Origin: Streptomyces sp. NRRL B-1140
GTDB lineage: Bacteria > Actinomycetota > Actinomycetes > Streptomycetales > Streptomycetaceae
Reading direction: 5' to 3'
Length of the DNA stretch: 13,959 bases
NCBI RefSeq assembly: GCF_001280065.1
Contig: NZ_LGEA01000108.1
Coordinates: 1-13,959 of the forward strand
Shown here: positions 1-5,806 of the stretch, in pieces
Numbering within the stretch: the first letter of the stretch is position 1
Layout of the letters: every line of letters starts with the position of its first letter
The notes under the pieces: model-generated
The model's input: only the letters and a program-made list of their open reading frames with translations
The model's database searches: none
Told to the model about the DNA's origin: nothing
Translations under genes and position numbers: made by a program

Positions 1-572
1 CGCGAACGCGGACAACTGGTCCACCATCGTGTTGATGGTGCTCTTCAGCTCCAGGATCTCCCCGCGCGCGTCCACGGTGATCTTCTGCGAGAGGTCGCCT
101 TCGGCGACCGCCGTGGTCACCTGGGCGATGGAGCGGACCTGGCTGGTGAGGTTGCCCGCCATGTGGTTCACGGAGTCGGTGAGGTCACGCCAGACGCCCG
201 CCACGCCGGGCACCTGCGCCTGGCCGCCGAGCCGGCCCTCGCTGCCGACCTCGCGGGCCACACGCGTGACCTCGTCCGCGAAGGCCGACAACTGGTCGAC
301 CATCGTGTTGACGGTCTCCTTCAGCTGCAGGATCTCACCGCGGGCAGGCACGTCGATCTTCTGCGAGAGGTCGCCCTTGGCAACCGCCGTGGCCACTTGG
401 GCGATGTCGCGGACCTGAGTGGTCAGGTTGCCGGCCATCGCGTTCACCGAGTCGGTCAGGTCGGCCCAGGTGCCCGAGACTCCCGGCACCTCCGCCTGCC
501 CGCCGAGCGTGCCCTCGGTGCCGACCTCACGGGCCACACGCGTGACCTCCGAGGTGAACACGGACAGCTGGT
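1..572 (-). repeat. 276-bp coding repeats (HAMP modules)
   Basis: Near-identical segments recur at a 276-bp spacing. Examples are GACAACTGGT at 11-20, the same 10-mer at 287-296 and GACAGCTGGT at 563-572. They encode successive HAMP units and keep the reading frame (276 = 92 codons). Internal recombination between units could change the repeat number without a frameshift. Confidence 0.85.
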
Positions 573-741
573 CGACCATGCCGTTGAAGACTGTGGCGAT
601 GTCGCCCATGAGGCCGTCCGCGTCGTCCGGCAGCCGGGTACCGAAGTCCCCGTCGCGGACCGCTGTCAGGCCGGCGAGCAGCCGCCGCAACTCCTGATCA
701 CCCGGCACCGCATCGACGACCCCAGTGCTGTCGCTGGTCAT
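1..741 (-). CDS. Tandem-HAMP sensor/histidine kinase-type protein, N-terminal part (cut by window edge)
   Basis: The minus strand is open from an ATG at 741 to the window edge, giving 247 codons with no stop. The start is supported by a GAGG about 6 nt upstream. The protein begins [20 protein letters not shown] and has no signal peptide or membrane segment, so it is probably cytoplasmic. It consists of repeated HAMP-like units of about 92 residues with recurring phrases such as [27 protein letters not shown] and RGEIL. These repeat in the DNA with an exact 276-bp period (the copies starting near 11, 287 and 563). In actinobacteria this layout usually leads into GAF, HisKA and HATPase domains and sometimes receiver domains; that part lies outside the window. 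The role is inferred as intracellular signal transduction through stacked HAMP coiled-coil switches. The family call is firm, but whether it ends as a kinase cannot be seen here. Confidence 0.85.
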   Translation of the reverse strand, partial: MTSDSTGVVDAVPGDQELRRLLAGLTAVRDGDFGTRLPDDADGLMGDIATVFNGMVDQLSVFTSEVTRVAREVGTEGTLGGQAEVPGVSGTWADLTDSVNAMAGNLTTQVRDIAQVATAVAKGDLSQKIDVPARGEILQLKETVNTMVDQLSAFADEVTRVAREVGSEGRLGGQAQVPGVAGVWRDLTDSVNHMAGNLTSQVRSIAQVTTAVAEGDLSQKITVDARGEILELKSTINTMVDQLSAFA

Positions 742-878
742 GCGCACCCTCGTTCCGCTCCCCAAGAGCCCTCGAAGCCGAGGACTCGGAACCCCCCGAA
801 CCGAAGTGCGGCCCGGTTGTCGTGCAAGCGTGTTCCACGGTCACAGATGTGTATGCGATGTGGAAATACGCCGCAGGT

Positions 879-902
879 TAACCCACGTTTTAAGCCCTGA
901 AC
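879..902 (-). promoter_or_regulatory. Possible SigB-type promoter for the HAMP protein gene
   Basis: On the minus strand GTTC is followed by 14 nt and then GGGTTA, in an AT-enriched patch between the STAS gene and the HAMP gene. It resembles but does not fully match the Streptomyces stress-sigma pattern (GNNT, 14-16 nt, GGGTA). The leader to the ATG at 741 would be roughly 130 nt. The call rests on sequence resemblance only. Confidence 0.25.
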
Positions 903-1006
903 AAAGCAGGATCCATCATCCTCGGCCGAACTGCGTCAGCGTGCCCGGAACCCGCGCGGCGGGGGCGGGCGGACCGGCACAGCGCACGGACGCGAGGCGC
1001 GCCCGC

Positions 1007-1411
1007 TCAGGAGACGGCGGCGTCGTCGACGGAGTCCCGGGTCTCCAGGATGGTGTCGACTCCGGTGATCTCGCAGAGCCGCTGCAGGTGCACCGACGGC
1101 CCCACGATCCGCAGGGTGCCCGCCTGATGGGTGAGGATGAGCAGGTTCAGCAGGGTGGAGTCGGCGAAGGTGATACCGGAGGCATCCAGGATCACTTTCG
1201 GATGCTCGCGGACCGCGACCGTCAGCGCGTCCGCCAATGGCGTGATCGAGTCGATGTCGTAGGAGCCGCGTGCGACGACGACCCAGGCCCCGCGCCATTC
1301 GTACTGCAGGACCGCGGCCCCTTCCGAGGCAGACGCGATGGCCTGTTCCGGCAGCGCCTCGGCGCCGGTGTCGCGCGTGAGCGCCGGCGCGCCGGCCTCG
1401 TCCCAGGGCAT
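1007..1411 (-). CDS. STAS-domain anti-sigma factor antagonist
   Basis: This encodes a 134-residue protein beginning MPWDEAGAPA. I chose this ATG because AAGGAG lies 7 nt upstream; an in-frame ATG at 1462 would add 17 residues but lacks that support. The core, residues about 35-125, is a STAS domain of the SpoIIAA/RsbV type, with VILDASGITFADSTLLNLLI around residues 73-92. Ser85 in the ADST motif aligns with the serine phosphorylated in SpoIIAA-like proteins. Such proteins bind an anti-sigma kinase when unphosphorylated and free the sigma factor; a SpoIIE-type phosphatase resets them. The partner is not identifiable here, but a SpoIIE/HATPase protein is encoded at 8603-11062. The N-terminal 30 residues look disordered. 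The gene is divergent from a winged-helix regulator, with about 106 bp between their start codons. Confidence 0.88.
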   Translation of the reverse strand: MPWDEAGAPALTRDTGAEALPEQAIASASEGAAVLQYEWRGAWVVVARGSYDIDSITPLADALTVAVREHPKVILDASGITFADSTLLNLLILTHQAGTLRIVGPSVHLQRLCEITGVDTILETRDSVDDAAVS

Positions 1412-1448
1412 GGTCGGGCTCCTTCTGTGGATCCCCCGAGGGGAGCAC

Positions 1449-1476
1449 GTCATATGTTGCATGAAAAGTATGTCAC
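1449..1476 (-). promoter_or_regulatory. Candidate promoter of the STAS gene
   Basis: On the minus strand GTGACA (1476-1471) is separated by 16 nt from TATGAC (1454-1449), giving a leader of roughly 30 nt. The region is AT-rich compared with its surroundings and is shared with the divergent winged-helix gene. The elements are only moderate matches to a housekeeping promoter. Confidence 0.35.
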
Positions 1477-1504
1477 GTATCTACGTTCCGGCAACAGGCT
1501 CCTC

Positions 1505-1510
1505 TAAAAT
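1505..1510 (+). promoter_or_regulatory. Candidate -10 element of a leaderless transcript
   Basis: TAAAAT lies 7 nt before the ATG at 1518, so transcription would begin at or next to the A of that ATG. No ribosome binding site is visible upstream, and no convincing -35 hexamer is seen. Leaderless mRNAs are common in actinobacteria, which makes this reading plausible. Confidence 0.45.
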
Positions 1511-1517
1511 GCTGCGC

Positions 1518-1847
1518 ATGGTCGGAGTGCCCGAATCCCACAGCGGATGGACGTTCATCACAAGCCACGCGCGCGTACTGGCAGTCATTGCCGACAACCC
1601 GAACGTCCGCATCCGCGATATCGCTGCCCGCTGCCGTCTCACGGAACGTGCCGTCTCGCGGATCATCGCGGATCTGGAGCAGGACGGTTACCTCTCCCAC
1701 ACCCGGGACGGACGCACGAACACCTACCGCATCGAGCCGGACAAGGTGCTGCGCCACCCGGCCGAAGCCGGCCTCTCGGTGGCCTCCCTCCTCTCCCTGC
1801 TTCTGCAGGACGAGTCGGCACGCGTCAGGAAGCCGGTCTCCCGATAG
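1518..1847 (+). CDS. Small winged helix-turn-helix (MarR-like) transcriptional regulator
   Basis: This encodes a 109-residue protein starting MVGVPESHSGWTF. Residues about 16-72 form a winged helix: HARVLAVIADNPNVRIRDIA, a recognition segment around CRLTERAVSRIIADLE, and the wing GYLSHTRDGRTNTYRI. A C-terminal tail (PAEAGLSVASLLSLLLQDE) probably forms a dimerisation helix. No effector domain or metal-site cysteines are seen. The start at 1518 is preferred because a TAAAAT -10 box sits 7 nt upstream, suggesting a leaderless message; an ATG at 1509 would add MLR but falls at the edge of that box. The gene is divergent from the STAS gene and may control the shared intergenic region. It ends in TAG, about 65 nt before a strong hairpin. 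The DNA-binding role is firm; its targets are unknown. Confidence 0.85.
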   Translation: MVGVPESHSGWTFITSHARVLAVIADNPNVRIRDIAARCRLTERAVSRIIADLEQDGYLSHTRDGRTNTYRIEPDKVLRHPAEAGLSVASLLSLLLQDESARVRKPVSR

Positions 1848-1912
1848 CCGGTCCGCGGGGCTGCGAGGTCTCGCAGGTCGCCGGCTCTCGTGTCCGGGCC
1901 CGGGCGAAGCAC

Positions 1913-1948
1913 GGAGCCTCTGCCTGACGTGCGTCAGGCAGAGGCTCC
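1913..1948. terminator. Strong bidirectional hairpin terminator
   Basis: A 36-nt perfect inverted repeat has 17-bp arms (GGAGCCTCTGCCTGACG and its complement) around a TG centre. It sits between the convergent winged-helix gene (ends 1847) and the I36 gene (ends 1963), only 14 nt past the latter's stop. There is no clear T-run on either side, as is usual for Streptomyces terminators. Confidence 0.85.
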
Positions 1949-1962
1949 GGTCGTGCCTCGTG

Positions 1963-2340
1963 TCAGCAGCTCATGGCCCAGGTGTGGGAATCGCCCCGGT
2001 CGTTGGCCGCGCCGTTGTAGCCGACTTCCTGCCCGGGAGTGAGACAGATCGTCATGTGCCCGCCCAGACTGGCGCTGGAGTAGACCCTGACGTGGTCCTT
2101 GATACCGGGCCCGGAAATCCCGTGGTTGGCCCAGGAGGAGTCCGTGTCCGCGATCCAGCTCTCCCACCAGCGGTCGTCACCGGACCAGTTGGCACGCTGA
2201 CCGGAAAAGTCGGCGTTCTGCCAGACGCAGAACTCACCGCGCGGGCAATCGGCGGCGCCTGCCGTGCCGGCCGTGGTGAGAGCACCGGCGAGGAGAAGGA
2301 ACACCGCTGCGACGGCGGTGTACAGCCTGCTTTTCGTCAT
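1963..2340 (-). CDS. Secreted peptidase inhibitor family I36-type protein
   Basis: This encodes 125 residues. A Sec signal peptide, MTKSRLYTAVAAVFLLLAGA onward, probably ends at AGA before ADC, leaving a mature protein of about 96 residues. The mature part starts with CPRGEFCVWQNADFSG, typical of the inhibitor I36 / beta-gamma-crystallin-like group that includes the Streptomyces metalloproteinase inhibitor. Four cysteines (32, 38, 99, 125) could make two disulfides. It is Trp-rich in the middle (RWWESW). Many I36-annotated proteins have no demonstrated inhibitory activity, so a protease target is inference. Its ATG overlaps the stop of the upstream lipoprotein gene (ATGA), and the nearest purine-rich stretch (AAAGG) is about 12 nt away, so translation probably depends on coupling. 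It ends just before a strong hairpin. Confidence 0.85.
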   Translation of the reverse strand: MTKSRLYTAVAAVFLLLAGALTTAGTAGAADCPRGEFCVWQNADFSGQRANWSGDDRWWESWIADTDSSWANHGISGPGIKDHVRVYSSASLGGHMTICLTPGQEVGYNGAANDRGDSHTWAMSC

Positions 2341-2990
2341 GACGGATCGGGGCCTTTCTGGTGGGGGGTGGGGCGGCCGGCCAGCAGCCGGGCCGCCCGG
2401 CGCAGTGCGCGGTCGCGCAACTGCTCGTACGTGGCGATGTCCTCGCGGTGCGCGGCGCGAACGGCGTCGAGCCGGGCGGGCTCCAGTCGCGCCCGCAGGT
2501 CGTCCAGCCCGCTGTCCCGCGCACACCGGGTGTTTCCCTCGGGGCAGGCGGCCCGGCGCGCGAGCGCTGCCCGGTACCGGGGATCCTGCTCGAGGCGGGC
2601 CTGCGCCTCCGGCCGCAGGTTGTTGACGGTGACCTCGACGCGGAACCAGCGGGCTTGGTCGCCGTAGAGATGGCGGTGCGCCCGGGCCAGGCAACCGTCC
2701 GTGTGCGTGCGGACGGTGTGACCGGTGGCGAGGTTGACCTCCAGTTCCGCCGGGCCCGTCCCGAAGAGCGCGTCCTCCTGCGAGGCGGACGGATCCGCGG
2801 TGCGGTGGGCGGTCATGCACCGGTCCACCAGGACCTGTTGTGCGGCCTTGATCAGGTCGCTGCGCGCCTGCTCCGAGGTCGGCAGTGCCGGTTGCGGTGG
2901 CCCGGCCCCGGCACAACCTCCGGCCAGCAGCACCGTGAGTACGGCGGCCGGAACCGTCCGGCTCGCGCCGCGGGCCCAAGCAGCACTCAT
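2337..2990 (-). CDS. Putative lipoprotein of unknown function, coupled to the I36 gene
   Basis: This encodes 217 residues. The N-terminus, MSAAWARGASRTVPAAVLTV then LLAGGCAG, is a lipoprotein signal with Cys26 as the likely lipidated residue; AGGC is a slightly unusual lipobox. The mature part has four more cysteines (58, 100, 149, 156), a phrase FGTGPAELEVNLATG followed by DGCLARAHRHLYGD, and an Arg/Ala-rich helical C-terminus. I recognise no enzymatic domain. It is predicted to sit on the outer face of the membrane. The start is uncertain: the ATG at 2990 has GTGGAG directly against it, and an in-frame GTG at 2996 has no better ribosome site. The stop TGA shares bases with the ATG of the I36 gene, so the two form one translational unit and may act together at the cell surface. 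Confidence 0.75.
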   Translation of the reverse strand: MSAAWARGASRTVPAAVLTVLLAGGCAGAGPPQPALPTSEQARSDLIKAAQQVLVDRCMTAHRTADPSASQEDALFGTGPAELEVNLATGHTVRTHTDGCLARAHRHLYGDQARWFRVEVTVNNLRPEAQARLEQDPRYRAALARRAACPEGNTRCARDSGLDDLRARLEPARLDAVRAAHREDIATYEQLRDRALRRAARLLAGRPTPHQKGPDPS

Positions 2991-3101
2991 CTCCACGTCA
3001 CTTGGAACGATCAAGAACCGGGCAGGACACGGCACTTGAAACGGGTCCGGGAGGCGCCAGGTGTGCGGAGCGCCGGTCGTCCGCCGGCGAGGGGGGCGTG
3101 C

Positions 3102-3142
3102 GCGCGTCGAAACGGCCATGGGGGCGCATCGAGACGGCCATG
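3102..3142. repeat. Tandem 19-bp direct repeat, possible operator
   Basis: Copy one (3102-3120) is GCGCGTCGAAACGGCCATG and copy two (3124-3142) is GCGCATCGAGACGGCCATG, matching at 17 of 19 positions. They start 22 bp apart, about two helical turns, so both would face the same side of DNA. They lie 112-152 bp upstream of the lipoprotein start. Confidence 0.6.
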
Positions 3143-3225
3143 AGAAACGGTGGGGCCGAGTGCCGGCGTTCGTGCCCTTCGAGGGGACACGGTGGCGTCC
3201 TCGCCAGGATGTTGCGGTCTCGTGG

Positions 3226-3260
3226 CACGGCCCGGCACGCCGGGCGGCGGCCGGGCCGTG
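3226..3260 (-). terminator. Hairpin terminator downstream of the xylanase gene
   Basis: An inverted repeat has 11-bp perfect arms (CACGGCCCGGC and GCCGGGCCGTG) around a 13-nt loop, about 77 nt beyond the xylanase stop. There is no T-run. Its position fits termination of the minus-strand xylanase message before the lipoprotein/I36 unit. Confidence 0.6.
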
Positions 3261-3336
3261 GGTCGCAGTCACAGTCGGTCCCCTGCTCTCCGTCGCGTCC
3301 CTCACCTCGGGATGCGGGAAAGAGGCAGGGAGATCC

Positions 3337-4644
3337 TCACCCGGTGACGAAAGTCGTCACGCTCTGAGCGGGAAGCTGACCGGTGAAGGAGCCGTTCGAC
3401 ACGGTGATCCTGCCTTGGGATGCGAGATTCCTGCCGGCGTCCGTCACCCACGAGGACACACCGGTCGAGGGGTTGTTCTGCAGGACGAACTGCTGGCTGA
3501 CTCGCGCGGTTCCCTTGTTGACGGCGACGATGACCAACCGGGAGCCGCTCCCCTTGTACGCCGAGACGTAGACGTCCGGCTGGGGATTCGGCGTCACGGC
3601 GAGGCGTACGTGCCCCGGGCGGACGAACTTGGAGAAGTGCGCCATGCCGGCACCACGTTTGCTGATCCTGCCGTCTTCCCGCATGGGTCCGTAGCCGCGC
3701 CGGATGTACCACCACACGTACGCCTGGAACTCGGCGTCCACCATCGCGCGATGGACGTGTTCGGCGACGCCGAGTGCCTGGGGCCAGAGATCGGCCGAAT
3801 CACTGCTGTTGGGGTAGTAGACCTCCGTCATCCACAGTTCCTTGCCCCCGCCCTTCTGCTTGAAGAGGGGGTAGGGGAAGTTCTGGAACGGTGTGCCGTA
3901 GAGGTGCGCCCCGAGGATGTCCACGTTGGCGAGTGCTCCGGCGTCGTTGAGGATCGGGTCCGAGAAGCTCTTCACATACTGGAAGGACTCAGGGGCGATG
4001 ACCTTGGTACTGATCGAGCCGGCGTTCTCCCGCAGGAACCGGGTCATCTCGCCTGGAGTCCACCAGGTCCAGTCGTGCGCGTAGTCGGGCTCGTTCTGGA
4101 CGGAGATGGCATACAGGTTCACTCCGTTGTTCCGCATGAAACCGACGAAGTCGTTCAGGTGCTGCGCATAGGCGCCGTACATGTTGTACCGGAGCCGCTT
4201 GGCGTTGGTCTGCTGGCCGTGGGTGAAGGTCTCGACCATGTTCGCGGGGGGATTCCAGGGCGACGCGAAGACGGTCGCGCCGAGTTCGATCGCACGCCTG
4301 GCGGTGGCGACTTCGCGGTTCCAGTTCGCCCGGTCCTCGGAGACGAAGATCCTCAGCACCGAGAAACCGAGCTGTCCCTCGCCGTTGCCGAACGCCGTGT
4401 CCCTCTGAGCGGGCGTCAGGTCACCGATCCAGAGCGGATGGTTCATCCCACCGAATCCGCGGATCGTCTGCCGCGTCGCCGAGGGGTCGACGGTCAGCGC
4501 AGCCGCGAGGGACGGTGTGCGAGGTGCTCCCACGGCCGGTGTCGCGGCCGCGAGGACGGGCAGGGCGCCCATCGTCGCCAGAAGGGCACGGCGACTTGGA
4601 GATTCCGGTCCTGTGCTGCTGGATCCTCTGCGGTGTAACGGCAT
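3337..4644 (-). CDS. xynC: Secreted GH30 subfamily 8 glucuronoxylanase
   Basis: This encodes 435 residues. The ATG at 4644 is preceded by AAGGAGGA at a 4-nt spacing. The N-terminus has SRRALLATMGALPVLAAATP, a twin-arginine-like export signal, followed by a (beta/alpha)8 catalytic domain and a C-terminal beta region ending PAQSVTTFVTG. From memory it closely parallels Bacillus subtilis XynC along its whole length (GFGGMNHP, FASPWNPPANMVETF, YAISVQNEPDYAH, LWMTEVYYPNS). Glu185 in QNEP is the likely acid/base and Glu274 in MTEV the likely nucleophile. The IRRGYGP segment (Arg316, Tyr318) matches the loop that recognises the glucuronosyl side group in this subfamily. Activity would be endo-cleavage of methylglucuronoxylan outside the cell. 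The gene seems less GC-rich than its neighbours. Codon 3 is TTA. No carbohydrate-binding module is seen. Confidence 0.93.
   Translation of the reverse strand: MPLHRRGSSSTGPESPSRRALLATMGALPVLAAATPAVGAPRTPSLAAALTVDPSATRQTIRGFGGMNHPLWIGDLTPAQRDTAFGNGEGQLGFSVLRIFVSEDRANWNREVATARRAIELGATVFASPWNPPANMVETFTHGQQTNAKRLRYNMYGAYAQHLNDFVGFMRNNGVNLYAISVQNEPDYAHDWTWWTPGEMTRFLRENAGSISTKVIAPESFQYVKSFSDPILNDAGALANVDILGAHLYGTPFQNFPYPLFKQKGGGKELWMTEVYYPNSSDSADLWPQALGVAEHVHRAMVDAEFQAYVWWYIRRGYGPMREDGRISKRGAGMAHFSKFVRPGHVRLAVTPNPQPDVYVSAYKGSGSRLVIVAVNKGTARVSQQFVLQNNPSTGVSSWVTDAGRNLASQGRITVSNGSFTGQLPAQSVTTFVTG
4636..4638 (-). other. TTA leucine codon at position 3 of the xylanase gene
   Basis: The gene opens ATG CCG TTA CAC. 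In Streptomyces TTA is read only by the bldA tRNA, which becomes abundant late in development. It is the only in-frame TTA I could find among the genes of this window. Confidence 0.85.
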
Positions 4645-4705
4645 GGTTCCTCCTTGGCGGGGGCGTCGCCGGTCTCGGTGTCCGCGCTCTTCGTCCCGGA
4701 GGGTG

Positions 4706-4719
4706 TGGGAGCGCTCCCG
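4706..4719. promoter_or_regulatory. LacI/CebR-like operator palindrome
   Basis: TGGGAGCGCTCCCG contains the perfect 12-bp palindrome GGGAGCGCTCCC. It differs by one end base from the operator known for the Streptomyces cellobiose repressor CebR (TGGGAGCGCTCCCA). It lies in the xylanase leader, downstream of the predicted start of transcription, a position suited to blocking elongation. Confidence 0.7.
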
Positions 4720-4724
4720 TAGGA

Positions 4725-4738
4725 CCGAAAGGTTTCGG
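4725..4738. promoter_or_regulatory. Xylanase-type CGAAA/TTTCG operator palindrome
   Basis: CCGAAAGGTTTCGG is an inverted repeat with 6-bp arms and a 2-nt centre. Streptomyces xylanase and xylosidase genes carry related CGAAA-N-TTTCG elements bound by LacI-family xylan regulators. Here the centre is 2 nt rather than 1. It sits 5 bp from the CebR-like box. Confidence 0.6.
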
Positions 4739-4768
4739 GAGATCGACCGATCGTGGAGCGGTGTCAGG

Positions 4769-4797
4769 AACGTAGGTGCGCGCTCTTCCCTCGTCAA
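4769..4797 (-). promoter_or_regulatory. Promoter of the xylanase gene
   Basis: On the minus strand TTGACG (4797-4792) and TACGTT (4774-4769) are 17 nt apart, a good vegetative-sigma promoter. Transcription would start near 4762, giving a leader of about 118 nt that includes both operator-like palindromes. Confidence 0.65.
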
Positions 4798-4839
4798 GAG
4801 GCGGCTGCGCGGGCCCGCGCCCTCCAGCCGCTCCGGTGA

Positions 4840-5793
4840 TCAGCCGCGCCGTACCGCACCGAGCTGGGCCCGGTGCAGGCCGGGAGCGGTGAACCGCTGC
4901 GCCACCGTGCGCAGGACGCGGGCCATCGCCTGGGCGGGTGGAGTGGCGGGGCGGGCCGTGGCGCGGGCGAGCAGGATGCGGCGGGTGGGGGCCGGTACGT
5001 CGGAGGCGAAGGGCAGCAGACGTACGTCGCTGCGACGGCTGGTGAGGGCCAGGCGAGGTGCCAGGGCGATGCCCAGCCCGGCGGCGACCATGGCCTGTGC
5101 CTCCTGGTAGTCGTGCGAGGAGTAGGCGATGCGCGGCTCGAAGCCCGCCCGGCGGCAGCTTCGGCGCAGGACGTCGGCGACGGGGTGGTTGTCGGCGCGG
5201 ATGATCCACTCCTGGTCGGCGAGGTCGCCGAGGCGCACGGAGGGGTGGGTGCGCAGGGGGGAGTCGGCGGGGACCACCAGCACCGTGGGATCGTCCAGGA
5301 GGTGGGTGAGGGAGAGCGCCGGATCGTCGAGGCGGTTCCACTCGTAGTCCCAGAGCAGCCCCTGCTCCACCTCGCCGGTGTGCAGCATTTCCCGGAGCTC
5401 GGCGAGGACCCCGGCGCGTACCTCGATGCGGATGCCGGTGTGACGGCGCCGAAAGCGGGTGAGCGCGAGCGGCAGCAGGGACGCGCTGGCCGTGGGGAAG
5501 GAGCCCAGCCGCAGAGTTCCCTGATCGAGGGCCGTGAACGAGTCCAAGTCGGCTTGCGCTGCGCGCAGTTCACGACGGATCGCCTGACCGCGCCCGGCCA
5601 GTGCCGCACCCGCGGGGGTGGGGCGGATCCCGCGTGGCAGCCGCTCGATCAGGGGCTGTCCGGCCTCCTGTTCCAGCAGCGACATCTGCTGGGAGGCGGC
5701 GGACGTGGTCATTCCCAGAGCCTCCGCCGCGGCGGTGAGCGACCCGCGTTCGGTGGCCTCGGTGAGCAGCAGCAGCCGGCGCACGTTCAGCAT
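4840..5793 (-). CDS. LysR-family transcriptional regulator
   Basis: This encodes 317 residues starting MLNVRRLLLLTEATERGSLT. The N-terminal winged HTH spans residues about 1-60 (LTAAAEALGMTTSAASQQMSLLEQEAG, the classic LysR pattern), a linker helix follows to about 90, and a periplasmic-binding-like effector domain runs from about 90 to 300. I chose the ATG at 5793 because upstream in-frame starts would put unrelated sequence before the conserved HTH. The ATG lies 7 nt after TAAAGT, with no clear ribosome site, so the message may be leaderless. A perfect palindrome overlapping that box suggests autoregulation. The gene is divergent from prpF-matC, the usual LysR arrangement, so it probably activates them in response to their organic-acid substrate. 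The effector is not deducible from sequence. Confidence 0.92.
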   Translation of the reverse strand: MLNVRRLLLLTEATERGSLTAAAEALGMTTSAASQQMSLLEQEAGQPLIERLPRGIRPTPAGAALAGRGQAIRRELRAAQADLDSFTALDQGTLRLGSFPTASASLLPLALTRFRRRHTGIRIEVRAGVLAELREMLHTGEVEQGLLWDYEWNRLDDPALSLTHLLDDPTVLVVPADSPLRTHPSVRLGDLADQEWIIRADNHPVADVLRRSCRRAGFEPRIAYSSHDYQEAQAMVAAGLGIALAPRLALTSRRSDVRLLPFASDVPAPTRRILLARATARPATPPAQAMARVLRTVAQRFTAPGLHRAQLGAVRRG

Positions 5794-5800
5794 GCGTCCG

Positions 5801-5806
5801 ACTTTA
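5801..5806 (-). promoter_or_regulatory. Candidate -10 element of the LysR gene
   Basis: On the minus strand TAAAGT is followed by 7 nt and then the ATG at 5793, predicting a leaderless or near-leaderless transcript. It overlaps the palindromic LysR box. The -35 region is weak. Confidence 0.4.

Larger units (their letters stand above)
2991..3336. other. Non-coding region between the xylanase and lipoprotein genes
   Basis: These roughly 350 bp hold no ORF I trust. They contain a tandem 19-bp repeat (3102-3142) and a hairpin (3226-3260), described separately, plus a short GC-rich inverted repeat (CGCCGG/CCGGCG) near 3071-3089. The promoter of the lipoprotein/I36 pair must lie here, but I see no convincing -35/-10 pair. 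Confidence 0.6.

Noticed and set aside
1..572. Possible CRISPR or satellite array from the regular repeats
   Set aside because: The period is 276 bp, the repeats are in frame and they encode HAMP units, so they are protein repeats.
163..900. Plus-strand ORF of 245 codons opposite the HAMP gene
   Set aside because: It is a frame shadow. The minus strand encodes clear HAMP repeats, while this translation is low-complexity His/Arg/Gly-rich with no family resemblance.
3342..3360. Small hairpin GTGACG/CGTCAC as a xylanase terminator
   Set aside because: It lies inside the last codons of the xylanase gene. The stronger hairpin at 3226-3260 is better placed.
3061..4638. Plus-strand ORF of 525 codons
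   Set aside because: It is antisense to the GH30 xylanase, which is recognisable along its whole length. The long open frame follows from GC bias.
4645..4797. N-terminal extension of the xylanase to an upstream ATG
   Set aside because: The extension would translate the operators and promoter, and a strong AAGGAGGA site marks the ATG at 4644.
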